Source of the DNA: Liolophura sinensis
Lineage: Eukaryota; Mollusca; Polyplacophora; Chitonida; Chitonidae
Direction: 5' to 3'
DNA: 10,000 bases
Assembly (NCBI RefSeq): GCF_032854445.1
Contig: NW_027018549.1
Coordinates: 1-10,000 of the forward strand
Part shown: piece after piece, positions 1 through 7,080 of the stretch
Layout: the number at the start of each line of letters is the position of its first letter
How positions within the stretch are numbered: position 1 is the first letter of the stretch
Made by a program: the position numbers and the translations under genes
The notes under the pieces: model-generated
Database searches by the model: none
Told to the model about the DNA's origin: nothing
The model's input: only the letters and a program-made list of their open reading frames with translations

Positions 1-668
1 AGTGTACAGTATTGTGTAACCTGGTGTTTGGTATTGTGTAACCTGGTGTATGGTATTGTGTAACCTAGTGTACACTATTGTGTAACCTAGTGTACAGTAT
101 TGTGTAACCTAATATACACTATTGTGTAACCTAGTGTACGGTATTGTGTAACCTAGTATACACGATTGTGTAACCTAGTGTACATTACTGTCTAACCCAG
201 TATACAGTATTGTGTAAACTAGTATACAGTATTGTGTAATCTAGTGTACAACATTGTGTAACCTAGTGTACACTATTGTGTAACCTAGTGTACAGTATTG
301 TGTAACCTAGTATACAGTATTGTGTAACCTAGTGTACACTATTGTGTAACCTAGTGTGCATTACTGTCTAACCAAGTATAGAGTATTGTGTAACCTAGTG
401 TACAGTATTGTGTAACCTGGTGTTTGGTATTGTGTAACCTGGTGTATGGTATTGTGTAACCTAGTGTACACTATTGTGTAACCTAGTGTACAGTATTGTG
501 TAACCTAATATACACTATTGTGTAACCTAGTGTACGGTATTGTGTAACCTAGTATACACGATTGTGTAACCTAGTGTACATTACTGTCTAACCCAGTATA
601 CAGTATTGTGTAAACTAGTATACAGTATTGTGTAATCTAGTGTACAACATTGTGTAACCTAGTGTACA
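1..668. repeat. Higher-order duplication inside array 1 (offset 396 bp)
   Basis: Bases 1-272 recur at 397-668 with no difference found by eye, including idiosyncratic variants such as GGTGTTTGG, AATATACAC and ATTACTGTCTAACC. The offset of 396 is exactly 18 units of 22 bp. The ATTACTGTCTAACC variant also occurs near 361, 176 bp (8 units) after its first copy, showing an older round of block amplification. Neighbouring units differ more from each other than the two blocks do, so the block copying is more recent than the expansion of the basic unit. Confidence 0.9.
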
Positions 669-1131
669 GTATTGTGAAATTTAGCATGCAGTGTTGTGTA
701 ACCTAGTACACAGTATTGTGATTTAGTATGCAGTATTGTGTAACCTAGTATACAGTATTGTGTAGCCTAGTGTACATTGTTGTGTAACCTGGTGTACAGT
801 ATTGCGTAACCTAGTGTACAGTATTGTGTATCTTAGTGTAGATTATTGTGTAACCTAGTGTACAGTATTGTGAAACCTTGTGTACATTATTGTCTATCCC
901 AGTATACAGTATTGTGTAACCTAGCGTACAATTTTTTGAAAACTAGTGTACATTATTGTGCAATCTGGTATGCAGTATTGTGTAACCTGGTGTATGGTAT
1001 TTTGTAACCTAGTGTACAGTTTTGTGAAACCTAGTGTACAGTATTGTGTAAACTAGTGTACATTATTGTGTAACCTAGTATACAGTATTGTATAACCTAG
1101 TATATGTATACAGTACTGTGTAGATAGGTAC
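1..1131. repeat. 22-bp minisatellite array (array 1), about 51 units
   Basis: Units of 22 bp run from the window edge to about 1131 and share the core TATTGTGTAACCTAGTGTAC. Most copies differ by one to three substitutions at the same few positions (AGTGTACA, AGTATACA, GGTGTTTG). A few units are shortened, for example near 718-722 (TATTGTGATTTAG). Divergence rises to the right. The left part contains a higher-order duplication with offset 396 bp (18 units). All frames carry frequent stops, so it is not coding. The left boundary lies outside the window. No function is evident. Confidence 0.97.
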
Positions 1132-2090
1132 TTTTTACAATAAACACGCTTCCACCGAAGACACTATTTGATAACATAACAAAATAATAATAATGACTCC
1201 GTACATGCTTAAGTGTAAATGTACCATTCATATCAGCTGAATTCTTTCCATTGTTGGCAATAAAATAGAAATTCACCGAGTCACCCAGATGTGTCCCCCA
1301 GAAAACGTCCTACTTCCAGTTTACCCTCTGGTGACAGTTCCGGACTAATCAAACAAAACGTTGTATAGTGAGAAAGCACCCGAAATATACAGCACAGGAC
1401 TGAAAGCGGTGTTTGCTAAACTGTTCAAACGTTCAAACAGCTCGTGTGTGTATGTGTGTGTTTGCACGACTGTTTGCCGAAAACTTGCGCACATCATGTG
1501 AATCTTACTTAAGGTCAGAGTCTCTAAACCTGTGTATACTAAGGCAAATGATACACCGAAAGCTGAACCGGAAACAATGGGTATTTCGTCCGGGAGTCTG
1601 GGTAATTACGAACATTGGGTGTTTACGTTATCTCGGTGTTGTCTGTATCCAGCTCGAGAGCCCAAAGTTCACCAGCAAATATTCTTGCTACATCTCCGTC
1701 AGTGACTAAGCAAACTGGGGATCTGACCATTTAATAATAGGCCGTGATACAGACTGATCTGAAATACCTGGTACAGGTAAATTAATAGAGCGGAACTTCA
1801 GATAGATTAATGTAGGACAAAATTGCGTGCACGATGTAAGTGGATTAATAAGACTGGATTTCCACTAAAGGCTACAGAACTGTTAACTGTGTTGGCCTCA
1901 TTCCCCGTAGGTAGAACAGCCACTCGGTTGTCAACAGGTGGATCCGTGAGCAGATTATGTAATTGCAGCATAGTGTATATGCCCTTTTTATCTATGCACT
2001 GAATGATTTTAAAACAGTTTATTTTTCCGACTGTGTCAATTCCTTGTGTTGGATATTTCCTAGTTTTCTGTTGATTTCAGTTTCAAATTG
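1132..2090. other. Non-coding stretch without recognisable gene
   Basis: This stretch between two minisatellites has no exon-like conserved protein in any frame, no tRNA or rRNA and no clear transposon. The longest open stretch (1413-1709, plus strand, 98 codons) encodes a cysteine-rich, low-complexity peptide with no recognisable domain and is most likely chance. A short TG-rich run at 1444-1463 and a direct repeat of GTTCAAAC (about 1422-1437) are the only local structures seen. Upstream exons or promoter of the SLC5-like gene could lie here but nothing identifies them. Confidence 0.6.
1444..1463. repeat. Short imperfect TG microsatellite
   Basis: About twenty bases of alternating TG interrupted by one A (GTGTGTGTATGTGTGTG). 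It is short and interrupted. No functional meaning is inferred. Confidence 0.6.
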
Positions 2091-2439
2091 ACGCTGCATA
2101 TCTTTCTGCTGGATGCTTCTTGTATTTCCCTTGGTTGCTTAACAGCTTTCATTTGCGTACTTTTGTGCACTATGATTTTCTGTTCTGTTGGATGCTAATT
2201 TGATTTTCCGTTTAATATTTCATATTATTCCTTTGGATACTTCATGAATTTCCGCTGGATTCTTCATGACTTTCCGTTGGACGCTTCATGACTTTCCGTT
2301 GGACGCTTCATGACTTTCCGTTGGACGCTTCATGGCTTTCCGCTGGATGCCACATTACTATCCGTTGGATGCTTCACGACTTTCCGCTGGATGCCACATT
2401 ACTTTCCGTTGGATGCTTCATGACTTTCCGCTGGTTGTC
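2090..2439. repeat. 22-bp minisatellite array (array 2)
   Basis: About nine clear units from 2241 to 2439 have the core CATGACTTTCCGYTGGAYGC; a second unit type replaces CATGACT with CACATTACT. From about 2090 to 2240, and faintly from 2040, degenerate relatives are visible (TTTCTGCTGGATGCTTC, TTTCCCTTGGTTGCTT), so the array decays to the left. It shares its 22-bp period with array 1 but not its sequence. An 85-codon open frame across it (2288-2545) is just the repeat read in successive frames and is not called as a gene. Confidence 0.92.
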
Positions 2440-2745
2440 AAAAACTGTTACTTGGATGATTCCCAACATTATGTTTTACCTTTCACCACATGATATGGCC
2501 ACAGCCAATGTGATTCATTTCCCTTCACCAGCTGACCTCAACTAGAAATGCATAAAGATTTGGCTCATCTGAAACAGGAATTGAACATCTAATAGGCACC
2601 TTTGGACTATCGATTCGTAACATACTAACCAGATCCACTTTTTGTACGAACCCATCATCAGAGGAAGTTAACCATGTCTTGCATGTACAATTCGTATTAC
2701 TGGGTCTGAATAAACACGGTGGTTTGTGCTTGAGAATATTTCAAA

Positions 2746-2778
2746 TAATTTAGGCTATTCTTGTACGAAAATATAAAA
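2746..2778 (+). promoter_or_regulatory. Start context of the SLC5-like exon
   Basis: An in-frame TAA at 2746-2748 lies upstream of the ATG at 2779, so translation cannot come from further upstream unless a splice acceptor lies between; a weak acceptor-like AATTTAG ends at 2752. The ATG is preceded by AAAA, giving an A at -3 as in favourable eukaryotic start contexts. The TTG at 2761 is not a plausible start in an animal gene. No TATA box or initiator is convincing. Confidence 0.5.
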
Positions 2779-3123
2779 ATGTCTGGCAGCGCAAACACCT
2801 TTCATCCGGCCGATTACGCTCTGTTCGGAGCTAGTCTGGCCCTGTCGGCAGGAGTGGGTGTATTTTACGCCATCAAAGACTGTAAGAAGAGCAACACGGA
2901 AGAGATATTGATGGGTGGACGGAACATGTCCGTGATACCTGTTGCCTTGTCGTTATTGGCCAGTTTTCAATCGGCTATTTCTATCGTCGGGGTGCCGGCA
3001 GATACGTACTATTTTGACACGATGTACTTGTGGTTTGGAGTGGCTGCCATACCCATGACAATCTTGTCCAATTACATCTACATCCCGATCTTCTACAACC
3101 TTAAAATTACCAGCTCCTATGAG
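2779..3123 (+). CDS. SLC5-family sodium-coupled solute transporter, first coding exon (partial)
   Basis: Encodes the first 115 residues of a plasma-membrane sodium/solute symporter of the SLC5 family, in the branch holding the iodide (SLC5A5), multivitamin (SLC5A6) and monocarboxylate (SLC5A8/12) transporters. Seen: hydrophobic segments at about residues 13-32, 52-72 and 82-106, matching the first three membrane helices. The family signature after helix 1 is present (LMGGRNMSVIPVALSLLASF, residues 44-63), as is PIFYNLKITSSYE (103-115), where family members show a closely similar string. In this family helix 2 belongs to the LeuT-fold core near the sodium site. The exon closes after GAG (phase 0) with the donor GTAAGT at 3124-3129. 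Members are about 600 residues long, so about four fifths of the protein must lie to the right; no such exon is visible before 10000. Substrate cannot be assigned. Whether the gene is intact or a stranded fragment is not decidable here. Confidence 0.85.
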
Positions 3124-3129
3124 GTAAGT
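3124..3129 (+). other. Splice donor of the SLC5-like exon
   Basis: GAG|GTAAGT is a full match to the metazoan 5' splice-site consensus. It falls exactly where homology to SLC5 transporters stops, after the Ser-Tyr-Glu of the third-helix/loop region. Reading through gives unrelated residues and a stop at 3202-3204. Confidence 0.88.
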
Positions 3130-3582
3130 TACCTTCCTGAATGCTTGATGTATGGTTGTAGTTATGATCACAAGTGTATACATATATGTGTAGTTCCCCT
3201 TTAACTAAAGAATGCTATGGTCACCCACGTGTTTAACGCAAATGTTCGCCTCGATCTGAAGTTAGGACGTGGTACGAATCACCACGTGCCTCCACTGATC
3301 GAACTGGTCTAAAGACTCCTGTAACAGATTACAGACTGAAGTCTGAAAGTTAACAGGTGCCACCAGAAAAGTAAGCTTCATCTAGCGAATATGTTTTTAA
3401 AACTACAACTGAAAAAACTTTACTCATTGGTGTTTGTTTTTTAATTCCTATGAATCAAATGCACACAAACATTTAGCGGGCTTCTACTTAGGGACTCTTC
3501 CTATCTTCCATAATTCAAACACTTGTTAGTGACTATTTTGTTGTCACTAAGTTCAGGAAATTCAACACTGTAGTACATGTAG
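3130..3582. other. Probable intron sequence without recognised gene
   Basis: Downstream of the splice donor there is no continuation of the transporter and no other coding signal. Two small inverted repeats are visible: ACGTGGT/ACCACGT at 3267-3273 and 3281-3287 (7-nt loop), and CAGACT/AGTCTG at 3332-3337 and 3340-3345. They could be remnants of an old mobile element, but no terminal repeats or target-site duplication were found. Confidence 0.5.
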
Positions 3583-3890
3583 CTTTGTGCCTCACATGGC
3601 AATCAGTTCTGGTCTTTGTGCCTCACATGGCAATCAGTTCTGATCTTTGTGCCTCATATGGCAATCATTTCTGGTCTTTGTGCCTCACATGGCAATCAGT
3701 TCTGGTCTTTGTGCCTCATAGTGCAGCATTATCTGGTCTTTGTGCTTGATAGTGCAGCATTATCTGGTCTTTGTGCTTGATAGTGCAGCATCATCTGCTT
3801 TTGTGCTTCACAGAGCAGTCTACATGGTCTATGTGCTTCACAGTGCAGCAGCATCTGTTTTTGTGCTTCACAGTGCAGCTTTCTTCGGTC
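3583..3890. repeat. 31-bp minisatellite array (array 3), about 10 units
   Basis: Units of 31 bp start at 3583, 3614, 3645, 3676, 3707, 3738 and 3769, followed by about three units with small indels. The first four share CCTCACATGGCAATCAGTTC. From 3707 the units switch to a second type (GATAGTGCAGCATTATCTGG), then to a third with TTCACAGTGCAGC. This is an ordered subtype gradient, as expected from local slippage. The minus-strand open frame over it (3729-3989) is an artefact of the repeat. Confidence 0.93.
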
Positions 3891-4039
3891 CACATCGCAC
3901 TGCACTTTCTGTGAGCTGACACCCGCAAAAACCGGACCACATACCAGCCCGTAGCTTATCTCTATTTTACACTGGTTTATTGTTTGCATTTTAAGGACTT
4001 TACTAGGCCTAGGACATTGTATTTATTTCTTTATTAATG
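3891..4039. other. Spacer between arrays 3 and 4
   Basis: Short unique sequence between the 31-bp and 38-bp arrays. No coding or structural signal was seen. Confidence 0.5.
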
Positions 4040-4249
4040 TAGCTGTGTACCACTGTGTACAAATGCCTATTTGTAGTTGGGAATCACCGTATATGAAGGT
4101 CTATGTACATGCAATTAAACCCACTGTGTACGAAGGTCTATGTACATGTAGCTGGGAACCACTGTGTACGAAAGTCTATGCACGTGTAGCTGGGAACCAC
4201 TGTGTACGAAGGTCTATATACATGTAATTAAACCCACTGTATACGAAGG

Positions 4250-4262
4250 CCTATGTACATGT
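4250..4262. repeat. Target-site duplication of SINE (left copy)
   Basis: CCTATGTACATGT here and CCTATGTACAGGT at 4522-4534 bracket the SINE, with one mismatch in 13. The sequence is part of a normal minisatellite unit, so the SINE inserted inside array 4. Because the array itself is repetitive, some of this match would be expected anyway. The exact junction supports the call. Confidence 0.6.
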
Positions 4263-4521
4263 TTATTTATTTTATTTATTTGATTGGTGTTTTACGCCGT
4301 ACTTAAGAATATTTCACTTATACGACGGCGGCCAGCATTATGGTGGGAGGAAACCGAGGGAAAACCCACGACCATCCGCAGGCTGCTGACAGACCTTCCC
4401 ACGTACGGCCGGAGAGGAAGCCAGCATGAGCTGGACTTGAAATTCACAGCGACCGAATTGATGAGAGACTCCTGGGTCATTACGCTGCGCTAGCGCGCTA
4501 ACCAACTGAGCCACTGAGGCC
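4263..4521 (-). mobile_element. tRNA-derived SINE, copy 1
   Basis: A roughly 260-bp element on the minus strand. Its head, read on the minus strand from 4521, begins GGGGCCTCAGTGGCTCAGTT and contains a perfect pol III A box (TGGCTCAGTTGG, near 4502-4513). A degenerate B box lies near 4433-4443. The body is the conserved mollusc SINE sequence, including the AGCATTATGGTGGGAGGAAA stretch seen on the plus strand. Its 3' tail is an A/T-rich run of AAAT/AAATA (plus-strand TTATTTATT at 4263-4281). It is flanked by a near-perfect duplication of the minisatellite unit, CCTATGTACA(T/G)GT, at 4250-4262 and 4522-4534, as expected of LINE-type insertion. Small open frames on both strands are not genes. 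The family name cannot be fixed without a repeat library. Confidence 0.85.
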
Positions 4522-4838
4522 CCTATGTACAGGTAGTTGGGGACCACTGTGTATGAAGGTCTATACACGTGTAGCTGGGAAGCACTGTGTACGAAGGTCT
4601 ATGCAGATGTAGCTAGTAACCACTGAGTACGACGGAATATGCACATCTAGCTGGGAACAACTACATACAGTAGGCCCATGTAGATGTAGCTGGGAACCAC
4701 TGTGTACGAAGGTCTATGCACATGTAGCTGGGAACCACTGTGTACGAAAGTCTATGCACGTGTAGCTGGGAACCACTGTGTACGAAGGTCTATATACATG
4801 TAATTAAACCCACTGTATACGAAGGCCTATGTACATGT

Positions 4839-5097
4839 TTATTTATTTTATTTATTTGATTGGTGTTTTACGCCGTACTTAAGAATATTTCACTTATACG
4901 ACGGCGGCCAGCATTATGGTGGGAGGAAACCGAGGGAAAACCCACGACCATCCGCAGGCTGCTGACAGACCTTCCCACGTACGGCCGGAGAGGAAGCCAG
5001 CATGAGCTGGACTTGAAATTCACAGCGACCGAATTGATGAGAGACTCCTGGGTCATTACGCTGCGCTAGCGCGCTAACCAACTGAGCCACTGAGGCC
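4839..5097 (-). mobile_element. tRNA-derived SINE, copy 2 (duplicated with its flanks)
   Basis: Identical by eye to copy 1, exactly 576 bp away, with identical flanks and the same target-site duplication (4826-4838 and 5098-5110). It is therefore a passenger of the segmental tandem duplication, not an independent insertion. Confidence 0.87.
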
Positions 5098-6147
5098 CCT
5101 ATGTACAGGTAGTTGGGGACCACTGTGTATGAAGGTCTATACACGTGTAGCTGGGAAGCACTGTGTACGAAGGTCTATGCAGATGTAGCTAGTAACCACT
5201 GAGTACGACGGAATATGCACATCTAGCTGGGAACAACTACATACAGTAGGCCCATGTAGATGTAGCTGGGAACCACTGTGTACGAAGGTCTATGCACATG
5301 TAGCTGGGAACCACTGTGTACGAAGGTCTATGCAGATGTAACTAGTAACCACTGAGTACGACGGAATATGCACATGTAGCTGGGAACAACTACATACAGT
5401 AGGCCCATGTAGATGTAGCTGGGAACTAATGTGTACGAAACTCTATACACATGTACCTGGGAAGCACTGTGTACGAAGGTCTATGCAGATGTAGCTAGTA
5501 ACCACTGAGTACGACGGAATATGCACATGTAGCTGGGAACAACTACATACAGTAGGCCCATGTAGATGTAGCTGGGAACTAATGTGTACGAAGCTCTATA
5601 CACATGTAGCTGGGAAGCACTGTGAACGAAGGTCCATGCAGATGTAGCTAGTAATCACTGAGTACGACGGAATATGCACATGTAGCTGGGAACAACTACA
5701 TACAGTAGGCCCATGTAGATGTAGCTGGGAACCACTGTGTACGAAGGTCTATGCACATGTAGCTGGGAACCACTGTGAACGAAGGTCTATGCACATGTAC
5801 CTGGGAAGCACTGTGTACGAAGGTCTATGCAGATGTAACTAGTAACCACTGAGTACGACGGAATATGCACATGTAGCTGGGAACAACTACATACAGTAGG
5901 CCCATGTAGATGTAGCTGGGAACTAATGTGTACGAAGCTCTATACACATGTACCTGGGAAGCACTGTGTACGAAGGTCTATGCAGATGTAGCTAGTAACC
6001 ACTGAGTACGACGGAATATGCACATGTAGCTGGGAACAACTACATACAGTAGGCCCATGTAGATATAGCTGGGAACCACTGTGTACGAAGGTCTATGCAC
6101 ATGTAGCTGGGAACCACTGTGAACGAAGGTCTATGCACATGTAGCTG

Positions 6148-6345
6148 TATGTTGAATGAGTATTACATATAAAGAGGTCTTATTTTGATCTGTGTAGAGC
6201 AGGCTAGACGGAACGCTCGTCAAAACAGTTACTGTTATATATGCTAACTTGGCGATTCTTCCTCACCCAGAGATCTCAATGTACGTCTGTCAAACGCATA
6301 GTTGTGGTCATCTCTTTAGGGTAGTAGTTCTCGCCCTGGCCCACA
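6148..6345 (+). promoter_or_regulatory. Probable LINE 5' leader
   Basis: Sequence between the end of array 4 and the ORF1 start. LINEs of this type usually carry an internal promoter in their leader, but no diagnostic element can be pointed to. A stop in the ORF1 frame (TAG, 6325-6327) closes the frame just upstream of the ATG. The last 16 bases form the left arm of the hairpin centred on the start codon. Where array flank ends and LINE begins is not visible, as no target-site duplication can be tested without the 3' end. Confidence 0.45.
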
Positions 6346-6364
6346 ATGTTGTGGGCAGGGCGAG
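6330..6364 (+). promoter_or_regulatory. GC-rich hairpin centred on the ORF1 start codon
   Basis: CTCGCCCT (6330-6337) pairs with AGGGCGAG (6357-6364). GCCCACAA (6339-6346) pairs with TTGTGGGC (6349-6356). A single G (6338) is bulged. That gives up to 16 base pairs, with the ATG (6346-6348) at the very tip, where a few apical pairs must open. In RNA this would be a strong stem over the initiation codon. It may regulate ORF1 translation or mark a structured leader. Chance is unlikely for a 35-nt near-perfect inverted repeat in this otherwise AT-rich setting, but function is inference. Confidence 0.7.
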
Positions 6365-6810
6365 TAAATAGATCCTTAAGCCTTAACCTTGTAATACAGG
6401 GAGGTGTACAACCAGTTGAAGTATACAATCGGCTAAAGGAGTTAGTGGGGAGTGAGCCTAATGTCCTAAAGGGACTAATCAATGTCTCTAGAGATGTCTG
6501 GAATGTTACAGTGGCTACGCAAACTGTGAAGGAACAGCTGTTGACTAGCGGCTTCTCATTTAACGGGGTAAATTGTCCAATATATGATGTGGAGGAGCAA
6601 AGGCTCCTGGTTAGATCTCGATGCCCGATCGAGGTGCCCGATGACACTATTCGAGGTTTGATATCTTGGTATGGCACGGTCCATCACGTCAGCCGGGAAC
6701 ATTACCTTTTTGATAGGTCACTTGAGAATGGTATGCGCCGTATTTACATGAGTGGTGTGACCGAGATCATTCCACACTCAATTTCGGTTGGAAATTTTAG
6801 AATTCCTTTG

Positions 6811-6813
6811 TGA
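6811..6813 (+). other. Premature stop (TGA) in LINE ORF1
   Basis: The frame is open on both sides, and the residues after it (YRGQVRACHIC) continue the protein directly into the zinc knuckles, so this is a point nonsense change and not a boundary between two genes. Confidence 0.85.
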
Positions 6814-6834
6814 TACAGAGGTCAGGTCCGTGCC

Positions 6835-6933
6835 TGTCACATCTGTGATAGCGCAGAACATTTCAAGGCCGACTGTCCTTTAAAGGATAAATGCCTCAAG
6901 TGTAAACAGGCAGGCCACTTTCAAAAGGACTGC
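6835..6933 (+). other. Two CCHC zinc knuckles of ORF1
   Basis: Knuckle 1 is CHICDSAEHFKADC (6835-6876) and knuckle 2 is CKCKQ-type CLKCKQAGHFQKDC (6892-6933). Both fit C-X2-C-X4-H-X4-C exactly, with all metal ligands present. Such knuckles bind single-stranded nucleic acid in retroelement proteins. Confidence 0.93.
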
Positions 6934-6939
6934 CCGCTG

Positions 6940-7080
6940 AGCGATGAAAATGACAATGGCGATAATGACGATAACGATTGCAATGATAATGATGATGATA
7001 ATAAACATAGTAATGTTTATGAAGTTGAAGGTGACAATAAAGATGAGAATGAAGGTCGAAGAGATGATGATGGTAATTAT
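6940..7080 (+). repeat. GAT/AAT trinucleotide-rich tract inside ORF1
   Basis: A run of mostly GAT, GAC, AAT and GAA codons encodes an Asp/Asn/Glu-rich stretch directly after the second knuckle. It looks like coding-microsatellite expansion that kept the frame. The isoleucine-rich open frame on the opposite strand is its shadow. Confidence 0.8.

Larger units (their letters stand above)
4121..5324. repeat. 576-bp tandem duplication carrying the SINE
   Basis: Bases 4144-4748 match 4720-5324 with no difference found by eye (about 605 bp, offset 576). The similarity extends left to 4121/4697 with one mismatch (T at 4143, C at 4719). The repeated block contains six to seven minisatellite units, the complete SINE and its target-site duplication. 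Identity across SINE and flank alike shows that one SINE insertion was duplicated, not that two SINEs inserted. It is either very recent, gene-converted or an assembly duplication. Confidence 0.93.
4040..6147. repeat. 38/39-bp minisatellite array (array 4), interrupted by two SINE copies
   Basis: Basic 38-bp units have the core AGCTGGGAACCACTGTGTAC followed by GAAGGTCTATGCACATGT. Three main variants occur: type A (as given), type B (38 bp, with AGTAACCACTGAGTACGACG) and type C (39 bp, with GAACAACTACATACAGTAGG). From about 4610 they recur in runs such as A-B-C. Near 5421 and 5574 the same four-unit block repeats with offset 153 bp, and another block at 5321 recurs at 5818 (offset 497, about 13 units). 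A minor variant with AATTAAACCCACTG occurs left of each SINE. The array ends at about 6147, where the flank of the LINE begins. Confidence 0.95.

Noticed and set aside
1413-1709. 98-codon plus-strand open frame as a gene
   Set aside because: No recognisable domain, odd composition, no splice or conservation signal. Such lengths are expected by chance.
2288-2545. 85-codon open frame with a repetitive Phe/Arg/Trp/Leu peptide
   Set aside because: It is array 2 read across its 22-bp period (22-residue peptide periodicity). The open frame follows from the repeat lacking stops.
2953-3183. Minus-strand open frame opposite the SLC5-like exon
   Set aside because: Shadow of the plus-strand exon, which has clear family homology and a splice donor.
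3729-3989. Minus-strand 86-codon Cys/Gln/His-rich open frame
   Set aside because: Produced by the 31-bp repeat. The peptide simply repeats with the array.
4501-4523. Functional tRNA gene on the minus strand
   Set aside because: The A box is good, but the B box is degenerate and too far away, and no cloverleaf with anticodon arm is visible. It is the SINE head.
4284-5144. Small open frames on both strands within the SINE copies
   Set aside because: They lie inside a tRNA-derived SINE, which is non-coding. They are identical in both copies only because the block is duplicated.
4040-6147. CRISPR-like array because of regular repeats
   Set aside because: Units are contiguous and homogeneous with no unique spacers, no cas genes are present, and the setting is eukaryotic.
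6811-6813. Stop-codon readthrough or recoding (TGA as Trp or Sec) in ORF1
   Set aside because: ORF2 of the same element also has two TAG stops, and no recoding structure is seen right after the TGA. Simple nonsense mutation explains it better.
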